A stretch of DNA of 64,000 bases from Flavobacterium nitrogenifigens (GTDB lineage Bacteria; Bacteroidota; Bacteroidia; Flavobacteriales; Flavobacteriaceae): assembly GCF_003254565.1 (NCBI RefSeq), contig NZ_QJRI01000177.1, forward strand, positions 62,001 to 126,000. Reading direction: 5' to 3'. The position numbers and the translations under genes were made by a program. Shown here piece after piece: positions 23,604 through 30,755 of this stretch. How positions within the stretch are numbered: position 1 is the first letter of the stretch; each line of letters opens with the position of its first letter. Below the pieces are notes generated by a model. It was not told where the DNA came from and made no database searches. It saw only the letters and a program-made list of their open reading frames with translations.

Positions 23604-24096
23604 TTAAGGTTCTAAGGTTCTGAGATGCTAAGGTACTAAGGTTTTATTTTTGAAAGTTTTTTCTTATTTTTAATTCTTCGAATTAAAAATATTAAGCATG
23701 AGCAATTTTAGAACTTTATTGGTTTGGCAGAAATCTATGACCTTGATTACCAAAATTTATTCCTTAACAAACAAATTTCCCAAGGAAGAAGTCTTCGGAT
23801 TAACTTCTCAAATTAAACGTAGCTCGATTTCAATTCCCAGTAATATTGCCGAAGGATATGGAAGAGAAAGTGATAAAGAACTCTTGCGTTTTTTAAGCAT
23901 TTCTATTGGTTCTTTATTCGAAATGCAAACGCAATTAGAAATCGCAAAAAATATATCTTATTTAAAAGAAGACGATTTTAACAATTTATATGAGGATAGC
24001 CGAGAGATAGAAAGAATGTTAGTTTCTTTTATAAAAAAAATAAAAGACAGAACCAAACCTTAGTACCTTAGCATCTCAGAACCTCAGTACCTAAAA
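23604..24096 (+). mobile_element. Inverted-repeat-bounded element carrying a four-helix-bundle gene
   Basis: The left arm (23604-23645) and right arm (24057-24096) contain a perfect 30-bp inverted repeat (on the right: AAACCTTAGTACCTTAGCAT and the ten bases after it). Between them is only the 121-aa four-helix-bundle gene. The right arm supplies the last codons and the TAG stop of that gene. The arrangement, a short ORF inside a long stem, resembles the intervening sequences of some 23S rRNA genes, which encode the same protein family, but here it is intergenic. Mobility is inferred. Confidence 0.7.
23698..24063 (+). CDS. Four-helix-bundle protein (23S rRNA IVS/S23 family)
   Basis: The protein is 121 aa and begins SNFRTLLVWQKSMTLITKIY, with the family motif KRSSISIPSNIAEGYGRESD near residues 40-59 and FEMQTQLEIAKNISYL further on. 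The family is named for proteins encoded in 23S rRNA intervening sequences; they form pentameric four-helix bundles of unknown role. The last residues KP and the stop TAG lie in the right inverted repeat. The 30-bp arms and the gene therefore form one unit. Confidence 0.92.
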   Translation: MSNFRTLLVWQKSMTLITKIYSLTNKFPKEEVFGLTSQIKRSSISIPSNIAEGYGRESDKELLRFLSISIGSLFEMQTQLEIAKNISYLKEDDFNNLYEDSREIERMLVSFIKKIKDRTKP

Positions 24097-24100
24097 AAAT

Positions 24101-25159
24101 ATGATAAATTTATTCAACACCCACATCGACACGCTGTCAATACACCGCGTAGGAAACAAAAGCCGTAACGAAGCGATTTTTTTATCAGAGCAGCCGTTTA
24201 ACTTAAATGACGAGATTGTTCCTTTGATAAAAGAATTCTTTTTTAAGCCTTTTAGAGAAAAAGAAGAAAACTATTATCAGTTTGCACACGAAGTGGACTT
24301 GGACTACAACGACATGTTTAAATATGCAACTGAGATTTTTGCCAATCCTTCAAATGTTCATGAGGTTTCTAAAAACATCACAAAACATTTATATGAGCAG
24401 TCAAATCATCCGCACATTAAAAATGGAGAGGTTTACGTAACCTATTTAACAAATCTAAGTATTGATAATAATGTTGTTGATGCAATCGGAATTTTTAAAA
24501 GTGAGTTACAAGCAGACTTTTTACAGTTTGAAGAAAATAACAGCAACCTTGAGATGATTCTGCAACAAGGAATCAACCTGAATAAATTGGATAAAGGATG
24601 TTTAATTTTCAACTTTAAAAAAGAAGAAGGATATAAAATCCTAACTGTAGACAGCAACCGTTATGATGCTCGTTACTGGTTAGAGCACTTTTTATCTGTT
24701 GATGCTTTTGAAGATGAAAATTTCATCACAAAAAAATATTTGAAATTCTGTCAAAACTTCGCAAAAGACGTGGTTTTGCCAGCCGAAGACAAGAAAGAGG
24801 AAGTAATGTTTATGAACCGATCTGTGAATTATTTCGCCAAAAATGATCAGTTTGAAGAGCAGAATTTCTTGAATGAAGTACTAGACAATCCTGATTTGAT
24901 TCCTGAATTTAAAAACTATAAAGTTGATAAAGGAGAAAAATACAGCATCGAAGATGTAACCTCATTCCCTATTGCCAATGCAGCAGTTTCTGACGCTAGA
25001 AAATCGATTAAAAACGTAATTAATTTGGACACTCACATTCAGATTAAAATGGATTTCATCAATCCTGAAAGTGCAGAAAAATTTGTTGAAAAAGGCTGGG
25101 ATGAAGAAAAACAAATGTATTACTACTTAGTTTACTTCAATAAAGAAGAAAAAAGCTAA
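24101..25159 (+). CDS. Nucleoid-associated protein, NdpA/YejK family
   Basis: The protein is 352 aa. It contains GQ-type sequences of the NA37 family such as INLFNTHIDTLSIHRVGNKSRNE at the start, and VYVTYLTNLSIDNNVVDAIGIFKSE and DKGCLIFNF in the core; VDSNRYDARYWLEHFLSVDAF is a strong family match. YejK homologues bind DNA and are nucleoid-associated. It starts 5 nt after the four-helix-bundle element, so the element probably lies in its promoter or leader region. Confidence 0.85.
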   Translation: MINLFNTHIDTLSIHRVGNKSRNEAIFLSEQPFNLNDEIVPLIKEFFFKPFREKEENYYQFAHEVDLDYNDMFKYATEIFANPSNVHEVSKNITKHLYEQSNHPHIKNGEVYVTYLTNLSIDNNVVDAIGIFKSELQADFLQFEENNSNLEMILQQGINLNKLDKGCLIFNFKKEEGYKILTVDSNRYDARYWLEHFLSVDAFEDENFITKKYLKFCQNFAKDVVLPAEDKKEEVMFMNRSVNYFAKNDQFEEQNFLNEVLDNPDLIPEFKNYKVDKGEKYSIEDVTSFPIANAAVSDARKSIKNVINLDTHIQIKMDFINPESAEKFVEKGWDEEKQMYYYLVYFNKEEKS

Positions 25160-25196
25160 GAAGTTTTCATTTTCTATTACTTACTTATTAATACAG

Positions 25197-25230
25197 AAAA
25201 CGGCGGTTATAAATATAATCGCCGTTTTTT
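25197..25230 (+). terminator. Rho-independent terminator after the nucleoid-associated gene
   Basis: AAAACGGCGGTTAT pairs with ATAATCGCCGTTTT (one G-T pair) around an AAAT loop and is followed by T residues. Confidence 0.85.
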
Positions 25231-25248
25231 ATTTGATAAATTTTGAAT

Positions 25249-25830
25249 CTAAAACAATGAAAATATCGATTTTAAAATATCATCATAAACCTGTTTATCC
25301 TTTTCACCGGCACGAGCCAAAACTCGAATTCCAGAATAATTATTAAAGATAAATCGTGCCAGTGATCTCGCATCTTGCTTATCAGAAATCTGACCTAAGT
25401 CCTGCCCTTTTTTTACAGCATTACAAAAAATGTCCTCTACCACTTTCTGGTTGTCATGAACAATTTTTGCAATTTCAGGATCATGCATCGCAAGTTCGAC
25501 TGCCGAATTTACCATAAAACAGCCTTTTGTAATTCGATCTTGAAGACTTTCTATAACCGCTTGTTTGAAAATTTCAGTTAAAGCGGTTTTGATGTTTTCA
25601 GCATTTTCAAATAGTTCATTAAGACTATCTAGATTTTGCTTTTGATATCGTTTTAATGACTTTACAAAAAGCTTTTGCTTATCTCCAAAAGTATCATACA
25701 GACTAGAACGGCTTAAACCCAAATGGTTTACCAAATCTTGTGCAGAAGTTCCGTTGTAACCTTTGTGCCAAAAAATTTCAATTGCTTTATCTAAAGCCTG
25801 ATCTTCATTAAATTCTTTCGTTCTAGCCAT
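25249..25830 (-). CDS. TetR family repressor paired with an SDR
   Basis: The protein is 193 aa from ATG 25830 (MARTKEFNEDQALDKA); a further ATG at 25839 would add three residues. The helix-turn-helix is at about 20-50 (IFWHKGYNGTSAQDLVNHLGLSRSSLYDTFGDKQKLF), typical of the YxaF/LmrA or AcrR-like group. It lies directly downstream of the SDR gene on the same strand, and both have near-identical operators next to identical -7 elements. A repressor of itself and of the SDR, relieved by an unknown electrophile or small molecule, is inferred. Confidence 0.92.
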   Translation of the reverse strand: MARTKEFNEDQALDKAIEIFWHKGYNGTSAQDLVNHLGLSRSSLYDTFGDKQKLFVKSLKRYQKQNLDSLNELFENAENIKTALTEIFKQAVIESLQDRITKGCFMVNSAVELAMHDPEIAKIVHDNQKVVEDIFCNAVKKGQDLGQISDKQDARSLARFIFNNYSGIRVLARAGEKDKQVYDDILKSIFSLF

Positions 25831-25853
25831 GACATTCAAATTAAAATCCTTTA

Positions 25854-25861
25854 CAAAGATA
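25854..25861 (-). promoter_or_regulatory. -7 promoter element of the TetR gene
   Basis: The minus strand reads TATCTTTG, matching TAnnTTTG. It is identical to the element in front of the SDR gene and lies 10 nt from the operator core. Confidence 0.6.
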
Positions 25862-25870
25862 CAAAAATAC

Positions 25871-25884
25871 GGAACAATCGTTCC
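25871..25884. promoter_or_regulatory. TetR operator, degenerate copy
   Basis: GGAACAATCGTTCC differs by one base from the core GGAACGATCGTTCC of the operator at 26712-26725. It lies between the SDR stop and the TetR start, just upstream of the TATCTTTG element, and so is placed to autorepress the TetR gene. Confidence 0.75.
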
Positions 25885-25901
25885 TGAATTGGTTAAAAAA
25901 A

Positions 25902-26654
25902 TTATAGCACTGTGTTTACAATAAGTCCGCCGTCAACCACAATTTCAGATCCAGTAATAAACGAAGCATCATCTGAAGCTAAGAAACTAACTGTTTTGGC
26001 AACTTCAGCAGATTGTCCAAATCGTTTTAATAAAATCTTCTCACCCAAAGCAGATCCTAATCCTTCTACTTGTTCTTTTTCTAAACCAACTTTTCCATAC
26101 AATGGTGTTTCAATTGGACCAGGAGAAACCGCGTTTACTCTAATTTTACTTGAAGCCAATTCTACAGCAAAAACTTTATTTAAAGATAATACAGCAGCTT
26201 TACTTGCAGCATATACACTTGAATTTGGCATTCCTACATGAGCATTTACCGAAGTATTAAAGATAATTGAACCGCCATCATTTAAAATTGGAAGCACTTT
26301 TTGAACTGTAAAATAAACTCCTTTTACATTCACATTCATAATACTGTCATAATGATCTTCTGAAGCTGAATCTAACGGCGCAAAAGCTGCAATTCCAGCA
26401 TTCAAGAATAAAATATCCACTTTCCCAAATTTTGCTTTTACTTCTTCGACTAAATTGTCAATTGACTTTAAATCAGATTGATCTGCAACAATTCCAGTAA
26501 CATTTAATTCTGATTCCGCTTTCGCTAAAGCTTCTTTGTTTCTTCCTGTTATAATCACTCTTGCCCCTTTTGCAACTAAATCAGCTGCTGCTGCATATCC
26601 TATTCCGCTGTTTCCACCTGTCACGATTGCTACTTTGTTTTCTAAATTTTTCAT
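25902..26654 (-). CDS. Short-chain dehydrogenase/reductase (SDR) family oxidoreductase
   Basis: The protein is 250 aa. Cofactor motif TGGNSGIGYA lies near residues 12-21, NAGIAAF near 85, and the catalytic Ser and YAASK motif near 140-155; VNAVSPGPIETPLYG and VDGGL at the end complete the classical SDR pattern. It should be an NAD(P)-dependent reductase for a small molecule; the substrate is unknown. Its promoter carries a perfect 26-bp operator palindrome, and the TetR gene directly follows, so induction by substrate or toxin is likely. Confidence 0.92.
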   Translation of the reverse strand: MKNLENKVAIVTGGNSGIGYAAAADLVAKGARVIITGRNKEALAKAESELNVTGIVADQSDLKSIDNLVEEVKAKFGKVDILFLNAGIAAFAPLDSASEDHYDSIMNVNVKGVYFTVQKVLPILNDGGSIIFNTSVNAHVGMPNSSVYAASKAAVLSLNKVFAVELASSKIRVNAVSPGPIETPLYGKVGLEKEQVEGLGSALGEKILLKRFGQSAEVAKTVSFLASDDASFITGSEIVVDGGLIVNTVL

Positions 26655-26696
26655 TTTATTATTATTTAAGTTATTGATTATTCAATTATTATGATA

Positions 26697-26704
26697 CAAA
26701 GATA
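26697..26704 (-). promoter_or_regulatory. -7 promoter element of the SDR gene
   Basis: The minus strand reads TATCTTTG, matching TAnnTTTG, 42 nt upstream of the ATG at 26654. The operator palindrome starts 2 nt upstream of it. Confidence 0.65.
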
Positions 26705-26705
26705 C

Positions 26706-26731
26706 AATAACGGAACGATCGTTCCGTTATT
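26706..26731. promoter_or_regulatory. TetR operator, perfect 26-bp palindrome
   Basis: AATAACGGAACGA followed by TCGTTCCGTTATT is a perfect inverted repeat between the -7 element and the expected -33 region of the SDR promoter. A partial copy of its core lies in the TetR promoter at 25871-25884. Confidence 0.85.
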
Positions 26732-26854
26732 ATTGCTGTTAATTTTTTGTTAAAACAAAAATTACCCTCCTAGATGTCTTTATTTTAAAGGCAAACAGCT
26801 ATTTAACTATAAGCGAAAGAAATAGCAAAATGTCGTACATTCTTAATTTATGCT

Positions 26855-26862
26855 TAATTTTG
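26855..26862 (+). promoter_or_regulatory. -7 promoter element of the GAF-domain gene
   Basis: TAATTTTG fits TAnnTTTG and lies 18 nt before the ATG at 26881, giving a very short leader. Confidence 0.45.
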
Positions 26863-26880
26863 TATTAAAAAATAACTCAG

Positions 26881-29250
26881 ATGGATATTCAATTTTTTAA
26901 AGAAAGTCCTTTTACCACTATAATTTCATTTCACAAGCTAATTGAATCTTTTGAAGAAATTGCACAGTCAGACGTTGATTACAGATCAAATTATGCCAAA
27001 GCGATTTTAGAACAAATTGAATTAATTCCGGAACTTAGGACTGGAATCCAGGATTATTCAGTTATCAAAAACAATGAAGCTTTAATTAAAAATATATTAG
27101 CCGATTTATTTCCGACTGCTCTGACGCACAACGAGATAAAAGCGGTTACAATTCCATTTCAAAATATCTCCTTTAATTATACAGAGCGTTTCAAGAAAAT
27201 CCTCAAAAATGCGGGAGACGAATTTTATATGGAAATTCGTGATTTTAGCGACCATCAATTCTATATCAATAACTGTTGTTTAATTTTGAGCAGTTATTAC
27301 AAACAGCATATTGATTTCAATCAGCCGTTTTTCTATGACATTCCTAATGAAAATGGTATTGAAAAACATTATCGCATTTTGTACAATGCTGATTTCATGG
27401 AAATTACTCCAACCGAAAACGCTGTTCCACTAACTCAAGAAGATATTGATCAATTACTTGATAATTATAACGATATCAATTTATGGAAATCTAAATTCCC
27501 AAAAGGAAGCTGGATTTTAAGAGGTTTTGGTATTGTTTCTTTATTTGATGCGACAACAGAAAGTGCTATTTCTATATTGAAAAGCAATCTTCTGAAACCT
27601 GGGCCTAAAACGGTTGAAACAGATCAAGAAGTCTCTAATATTTTTCAGTCTATCTTTAATCTTCCAAATTTAAAAGTCGGATTTATTATCTATAATCCAG
27701 AGGAAGAAAAATTTATCAGACCAGCAAAATATGAAAATCAGATGAAAAGCTTCTTGCTTTCGGCTGATCAGGAAGTCGATTGTAAAAATGCTTTGTTCGG
27801 ATGTTCTTTCGAAAATTTATTAGATAACAATGAACCTTTTGTTATTTCTAATGTGCGTAAATTCACTGAAGAACAAACAAATAAAAAACTTGGAGAGCAT
27901 TTACTATCACAAGGTATACAGAGCTGTATATTTGCACCAGTTATAAAAAACGGGCATTTATTAGGAGTTGTAGAATTAGTTTCACAAAACATACAAGATC
28001 TAAATAGTGTAAATGCTACAAAACTAGATTTGGTTCTGCCATATTTAACCGATACTATTGATCGTGTTAATACCGACATGCAGCATCAGATCGAGGCGAT
28101 TATTCAGCGTGAATACACTACGATTCACCCAAGTGTGTATTGGAAGTTCAAGAGAGAATCTCAGAACTATTTTCAAAATATGAATCATACTAAAGATTAT
28201 ATTTTTAAAGAAATTGTTTTTAAAAATGTATATCCGCTGTATGGACAAATTGATATTAAAGGTTCTTCTGAACATCGCAACGAAACGGTAAAAATTGATT
28301 TAAAAAGTCAACTGACTGCTCTTATGGAAATTTTTGATAATCAAGAAGAAAACTCAAACTTAGTTCTTCTTGAGCAAAGAAAATTTGAATTGGAATCGCT
28401 TCGAAGCGAGTTGGATTATCCACTAAAAGCAGATACAGAACAGCACATACAGCGTTACATTGAAGAAGAAATTCATCCGATACTGAAAAACACAAAAAGC
28501 AATGCTAAATCTGAAAAATTAGAGCAATTATACTTTGATAGCTTAGACGAAAAAACAGGAATGTTTTATCAGGAAAGAAAGAAGTTTGACAATGCCATGT
28601 CGATTATCAATAAAAGATTGGCAACAGTTTTAGACAGAAAACAAGTCGAAGCTCAGCAAATTTATCCGCATTATTACGAACGTTTTAAAACGGATGGTGT
28701 TGAACATAACTTATATATTGGAGCTTCTATCTCGCCAACAAAACCGTTCGATATTATGTATCTGCATAATCTTCGTTTGTGGCAATTGCAAACTCTATGC
28801 GAAATGGAATTGGAACACCATGAACTTAAAGAATCGCTACCTTACGAATTGGATGTTACTTCGTTAATTCTTGTTTTCAGTTCTGCACTTTCTATCCGTT
28901 TCAGAATGGATGAAAAACGTTTTGATGTAGACGGAACTTACAATGCGAGATATGAAGTCGTTAAAAAACGAATTGACAAATCTCATATTAAAGGAACAAA
29001 CGAAAGAATTACAGAAAAAGAAAAAATCACGATTGTTTACTCTCAAAATAGTGAAGAAGCAGAATATTTAAAATACATTAAATACTTGCAGCACAAGAAA
29101 ATTTTGGAACCATCGATAGAACAATTTGAAGTCGAAGATCTTCAGGGAGTTTCTGGTTTGAGAGCGATTCGCGTGAAAGTAATCAACAATAATTCAAACC
29201 CAGGAATTAAGAAAATAACTTATCAGGATTTGTTAGATGAGCTCAACTAA
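26881..29250 (+). CDS. Large protein with a GAF-like domain
   Basis: The protein is 789 aa with no signal peptide or membrane segment. About residues 245-400 look like a GAF domain (SIFNLPNLKVGFIIYNPEEEKF, then LSQGIQSCIFAPVIKNGHLLGVVELVS). The N-terminal 240 residues and the C-terminal 380 (helical, with ERKKFDNAMSIINKRLATVL and DVTSLILVFSSALSIRFRMDEKRFDVDGTY) match nothing I recognise. It is a conserved-looking Flavobacteria cytoplasmic protein, perhaps a sensor or scaffold. The terminator hairpin includes its stop codon. Confidence 0.75.
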   Translation: MDIQFFKESPFTTIISFHKLIESFEEIAQSDVDYRSNYAKAILEQIELIPELRTGIQDYSVIKNNEALIKNILADLFPTALTHNEIKAVTIPFQNISFNYTERFKKILKNAGDEFYMEIRDFSDHQFYINNCCLILSSYYKQHIDFNQPFFYDIPNENGIEKHYRILYNADFMEITPTENAVPLTQEDIDQLLDNYNDINLWKSKFPKGSWILRGFGIVSLFDATTESAISILKSNLLKPGPKTVETDQEVSNIFQSIFNLPNLKVGFIIYNPEEEKFIRPAKYENQMKSFLLSADQEVDCKNALFGCSFENLLDNNEPFVISNVRKFTEEQTNKKLGEHLLSQGIQSCIFAPVIKNGHLLGVVELVSQNIQDLNSVNATKLDLVLPYLTDTIDRVNTDMQHQIEAIIQREYTTIHPSVYWKFKRESQNYFQNMNHTKDYIFKEIVFKNVYPLYGQIDIKGSSEHRNETVKIDLKSQLTALMEIFDNQEENSNLVLLEQRKFELESLRSELDYPLKADTEQHIQRYIEEEIHPILKNTKSNAKSEKLEQLYFDSLDEKTGMFYQERKKFDNAMSIINKRLATVLDRKQVEAQQIYPHYYERFKTDGVEHNLYIGASISPTKPFDIMYLHNLRLWQLQTLCEMELEHHELKESLPYELDVTSLILVFSSALSIRFRMDEKRFDVDGTYNARYEVVKKRIDKSHIKGTNERITEKEKITIVYSQNSEEAEYLKYIKYLQHKKILEPSIEQFEVEDLQGVSGLRAIRVKVINNNSNPGIKKITYQDLLDELN

Positions 29251-29268
29251 ATAGTTGAGCTTTTTTTA
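29241..29268 (+). terminator. Rho-independent terminator overlapping the GAF gene stop
   Basis: GCTCAAC (29241-29247) and GTTGAGC (29254-29260) pair across the TAA stop codon and are followed by a T run. Confidence 0.85.
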
Positions 29269-29273
29269 TTTTT

Positions 29274-29409
29274 TAAACACATAGAAACATAGATTTTGAA
29301 ACTTAAAAAGGCGTTTCACTTGCATCAATTCACATAGCTATGTGTGAGAAACTAGTTTCTTTCTTTATTCTTTGTAGATAAAGAAAAAACTATGTTTCTA
29401 TATGTTTAA
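29274..29409. repeat. Inverted intergenic repeat (ACATAGAAACATAG type)
   Basis: AAACACATAGAAACATAG on the left is complementary to CTATGTTTCTATATGTTT on the right, with an internal ACATAGCTATGT palindrome. No gene is inside. Confidence 0.7.
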
Positions 29410-29445
29410 AAATATTTTTGTTAAAAAACTTTGTCAAAGTTCTCT

Positions 29446-29540
29446 AGACACGGATAAAACGGATTTTTAATTTAAATCAAAAAAAACTGTGTTCATCTGC
29501 GTTTTCGCGATAGCGAATCCGTAAAATCAGCGTCTAAAAT
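29446..29540. repeat. Imperfect inverted repeat (ACACGGATAAAACGGATTTT type)
   Basis: TAGACACGGATAAAACGGAT and the right part, with GCGAATCCGTAAAATCAGCG, are imperfectly complementary. It has the look of another dispersed intergenic repeat. It ends against the stop of the HD-PycTM gene. Confidence 0.55.
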
Positions 29541-29541
29541 T

Positions 29542-30729
29542 TTAAATTGATTTAAAAGCAATCACAAACGCAATCACTGTTATGATAATTCCGAACATAA
29601 AAAAGTTATAGGCAATTCGGAGTAAATTATATTTTCGTTGCAAAACCAATCCCAAGTAATACAAATCTTTGATCATCGTTGAATACAGATAATCTCGGTC
29701 TTTCATCATTTCATTCATTGCCCAATCATAATCTTCAAGAGGCATTTTATAGAAATTCCCAAAAAACATTAAATTCACTTTTCTGGCTTCGACATCATCA
29801 CGCGTAAAGAATCCTGATGTCACTTTTGGACGTGTAGAAAGAATCGCGAAAATAATCGTAATTACGCTCGACATTAGCATAATAAACGTCGGCACAACTA
29901 AATGGGCATTTTTTGGACTATCTAGTTTTGGAATAATAGATGATAATGCAATCGAGATAATAATGGCATTTACCGACAATAAAATATTGGCTTTACTATC
30001 TGCAATACCGCTTAAACGGGTATGGTTTCCAAGTGTAACACGAAATAAAGTATCAATTCCGCGATCAGGTTTATCGGCTTTTTCCGCTTTTTCTCTTTTT
30101 TTATTTTCTTCTTCTAGTGCAGCGGCAGCTTTCAATTCCTGTTTATTTATTTTTTTCTGAATTAATAATAGATTTTTCTCTTTCAGAGGCTGCCATTTTC
30201 TCAACGCATAATCTGTATAGAATCTATGTTTATTCAATAAAAAATTAAGATTTTCTCTAGTCCATTCGTCATTAGAAAAGCTAACTATTCCCGCATTTTT
30301 TAATTCCAAACGAAGCAATTCGCAAGTTGTCGCATATTCAGCTCCCATTAGATGGGCGTAATCTGCATCACGAATAATCTTTTCTAAGTGCGTTCTAGGC
30401 TCATATTCTTTGACAGTAGCCAGAATCAAGCTCGAAACAAGTGCGATAAATTCTTCCGATTTTCCTTTTTCTCGCAGAAAAGCAGCAACAATTTCAGTAC
30501 TCTTCTTTTCATGATTTTCATATCCTTCAATGTATCCAGTATCATGAAACCATGCCGCAACCAAAAGCGCTTCCTTATCTTCTCCGCTTACATCTTCTTT
30601 TTTGCAAAGTTCTTTTACTGCTGTAACAACCGTAAAAGTATGATTAAAATTATGGTAAGAATATAAATTAGAAAGTTTATCTTTGAGTAAATTACTCACG
30701 AAATCTTCGGATTGTTCTATTAGATTCAT
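29542..30729 (-). CDS. HD-domain phosphohydrolase fused to a Pycsar-type (PycTM/DUF5706) membrane domain
   Basis: The protein is 395 aa. Residues 1-180 are an HD domain: H26/H30 region in YHNFNHTF, H62-D63 in WFHDTGY, and D121-A-D123 in IRDADYAHL. A charged linker (about 190-225) leads to the PycTM-type region starting RVTLGNHTRLSGIADSKANI, with transmembrane helices at about 248-268, 278-298 and 373-393. Known PycTM effectors respond to cyclic pyrimidine nucleotides in Pycsar defence. No cyclase gene is adjacent, so a solo role is likely: the HD part could hydrolyse a nucleotide that controls the membrane part. That is inference. It diverges from the 1243-aa gene, whose start is 26 nt away. 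Confidence 0.85.
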   Translation of the reverse strand: MNLIEQSEDFVSNLLKDKLSNLYSYHNFNHTFTVVTAVKELCKKEDVSGEDKEALLVAAWFHDTGYIEGYENHEKKSTEIVAAFLREKGKSEEFIALVSSLILATVKEYEPRTHLEKIIRDADYAHLMGAEYATTCELLRLELKNAGIVSFSNDEWTRENLNFLLNKHRFYTDYALRKWQPLKEKNLLLIQKKINKQELKAAAALEEENKKREKAEKADKPDRGIDTLFRVTLGNHTRLSGIADSKANILLSVNAIIISIALSSIIPKLDSPKNAHLVVPTFIMLMSSVITIIFAILSTRPKVTSGFFTRDDVEARKVNLMFFGNFYKMPLEDYDWAMNEMMKDRDYLYSTMIKDLYYLGLVLQRKYNLLRIAYNFFMFGIIITVIAFVIAFKSI

Positions 30730-30755
30730 AAAGAATATTTTTATACCACTAAATT

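Noticed and set aside
29542..30729. Complete Pycsar defence system
   Set aside because: Only the effector-like membrane part is present. The neighbouring genes are a GAF protein and the phosphoesterase fusion, with no nucleotide cyclase.
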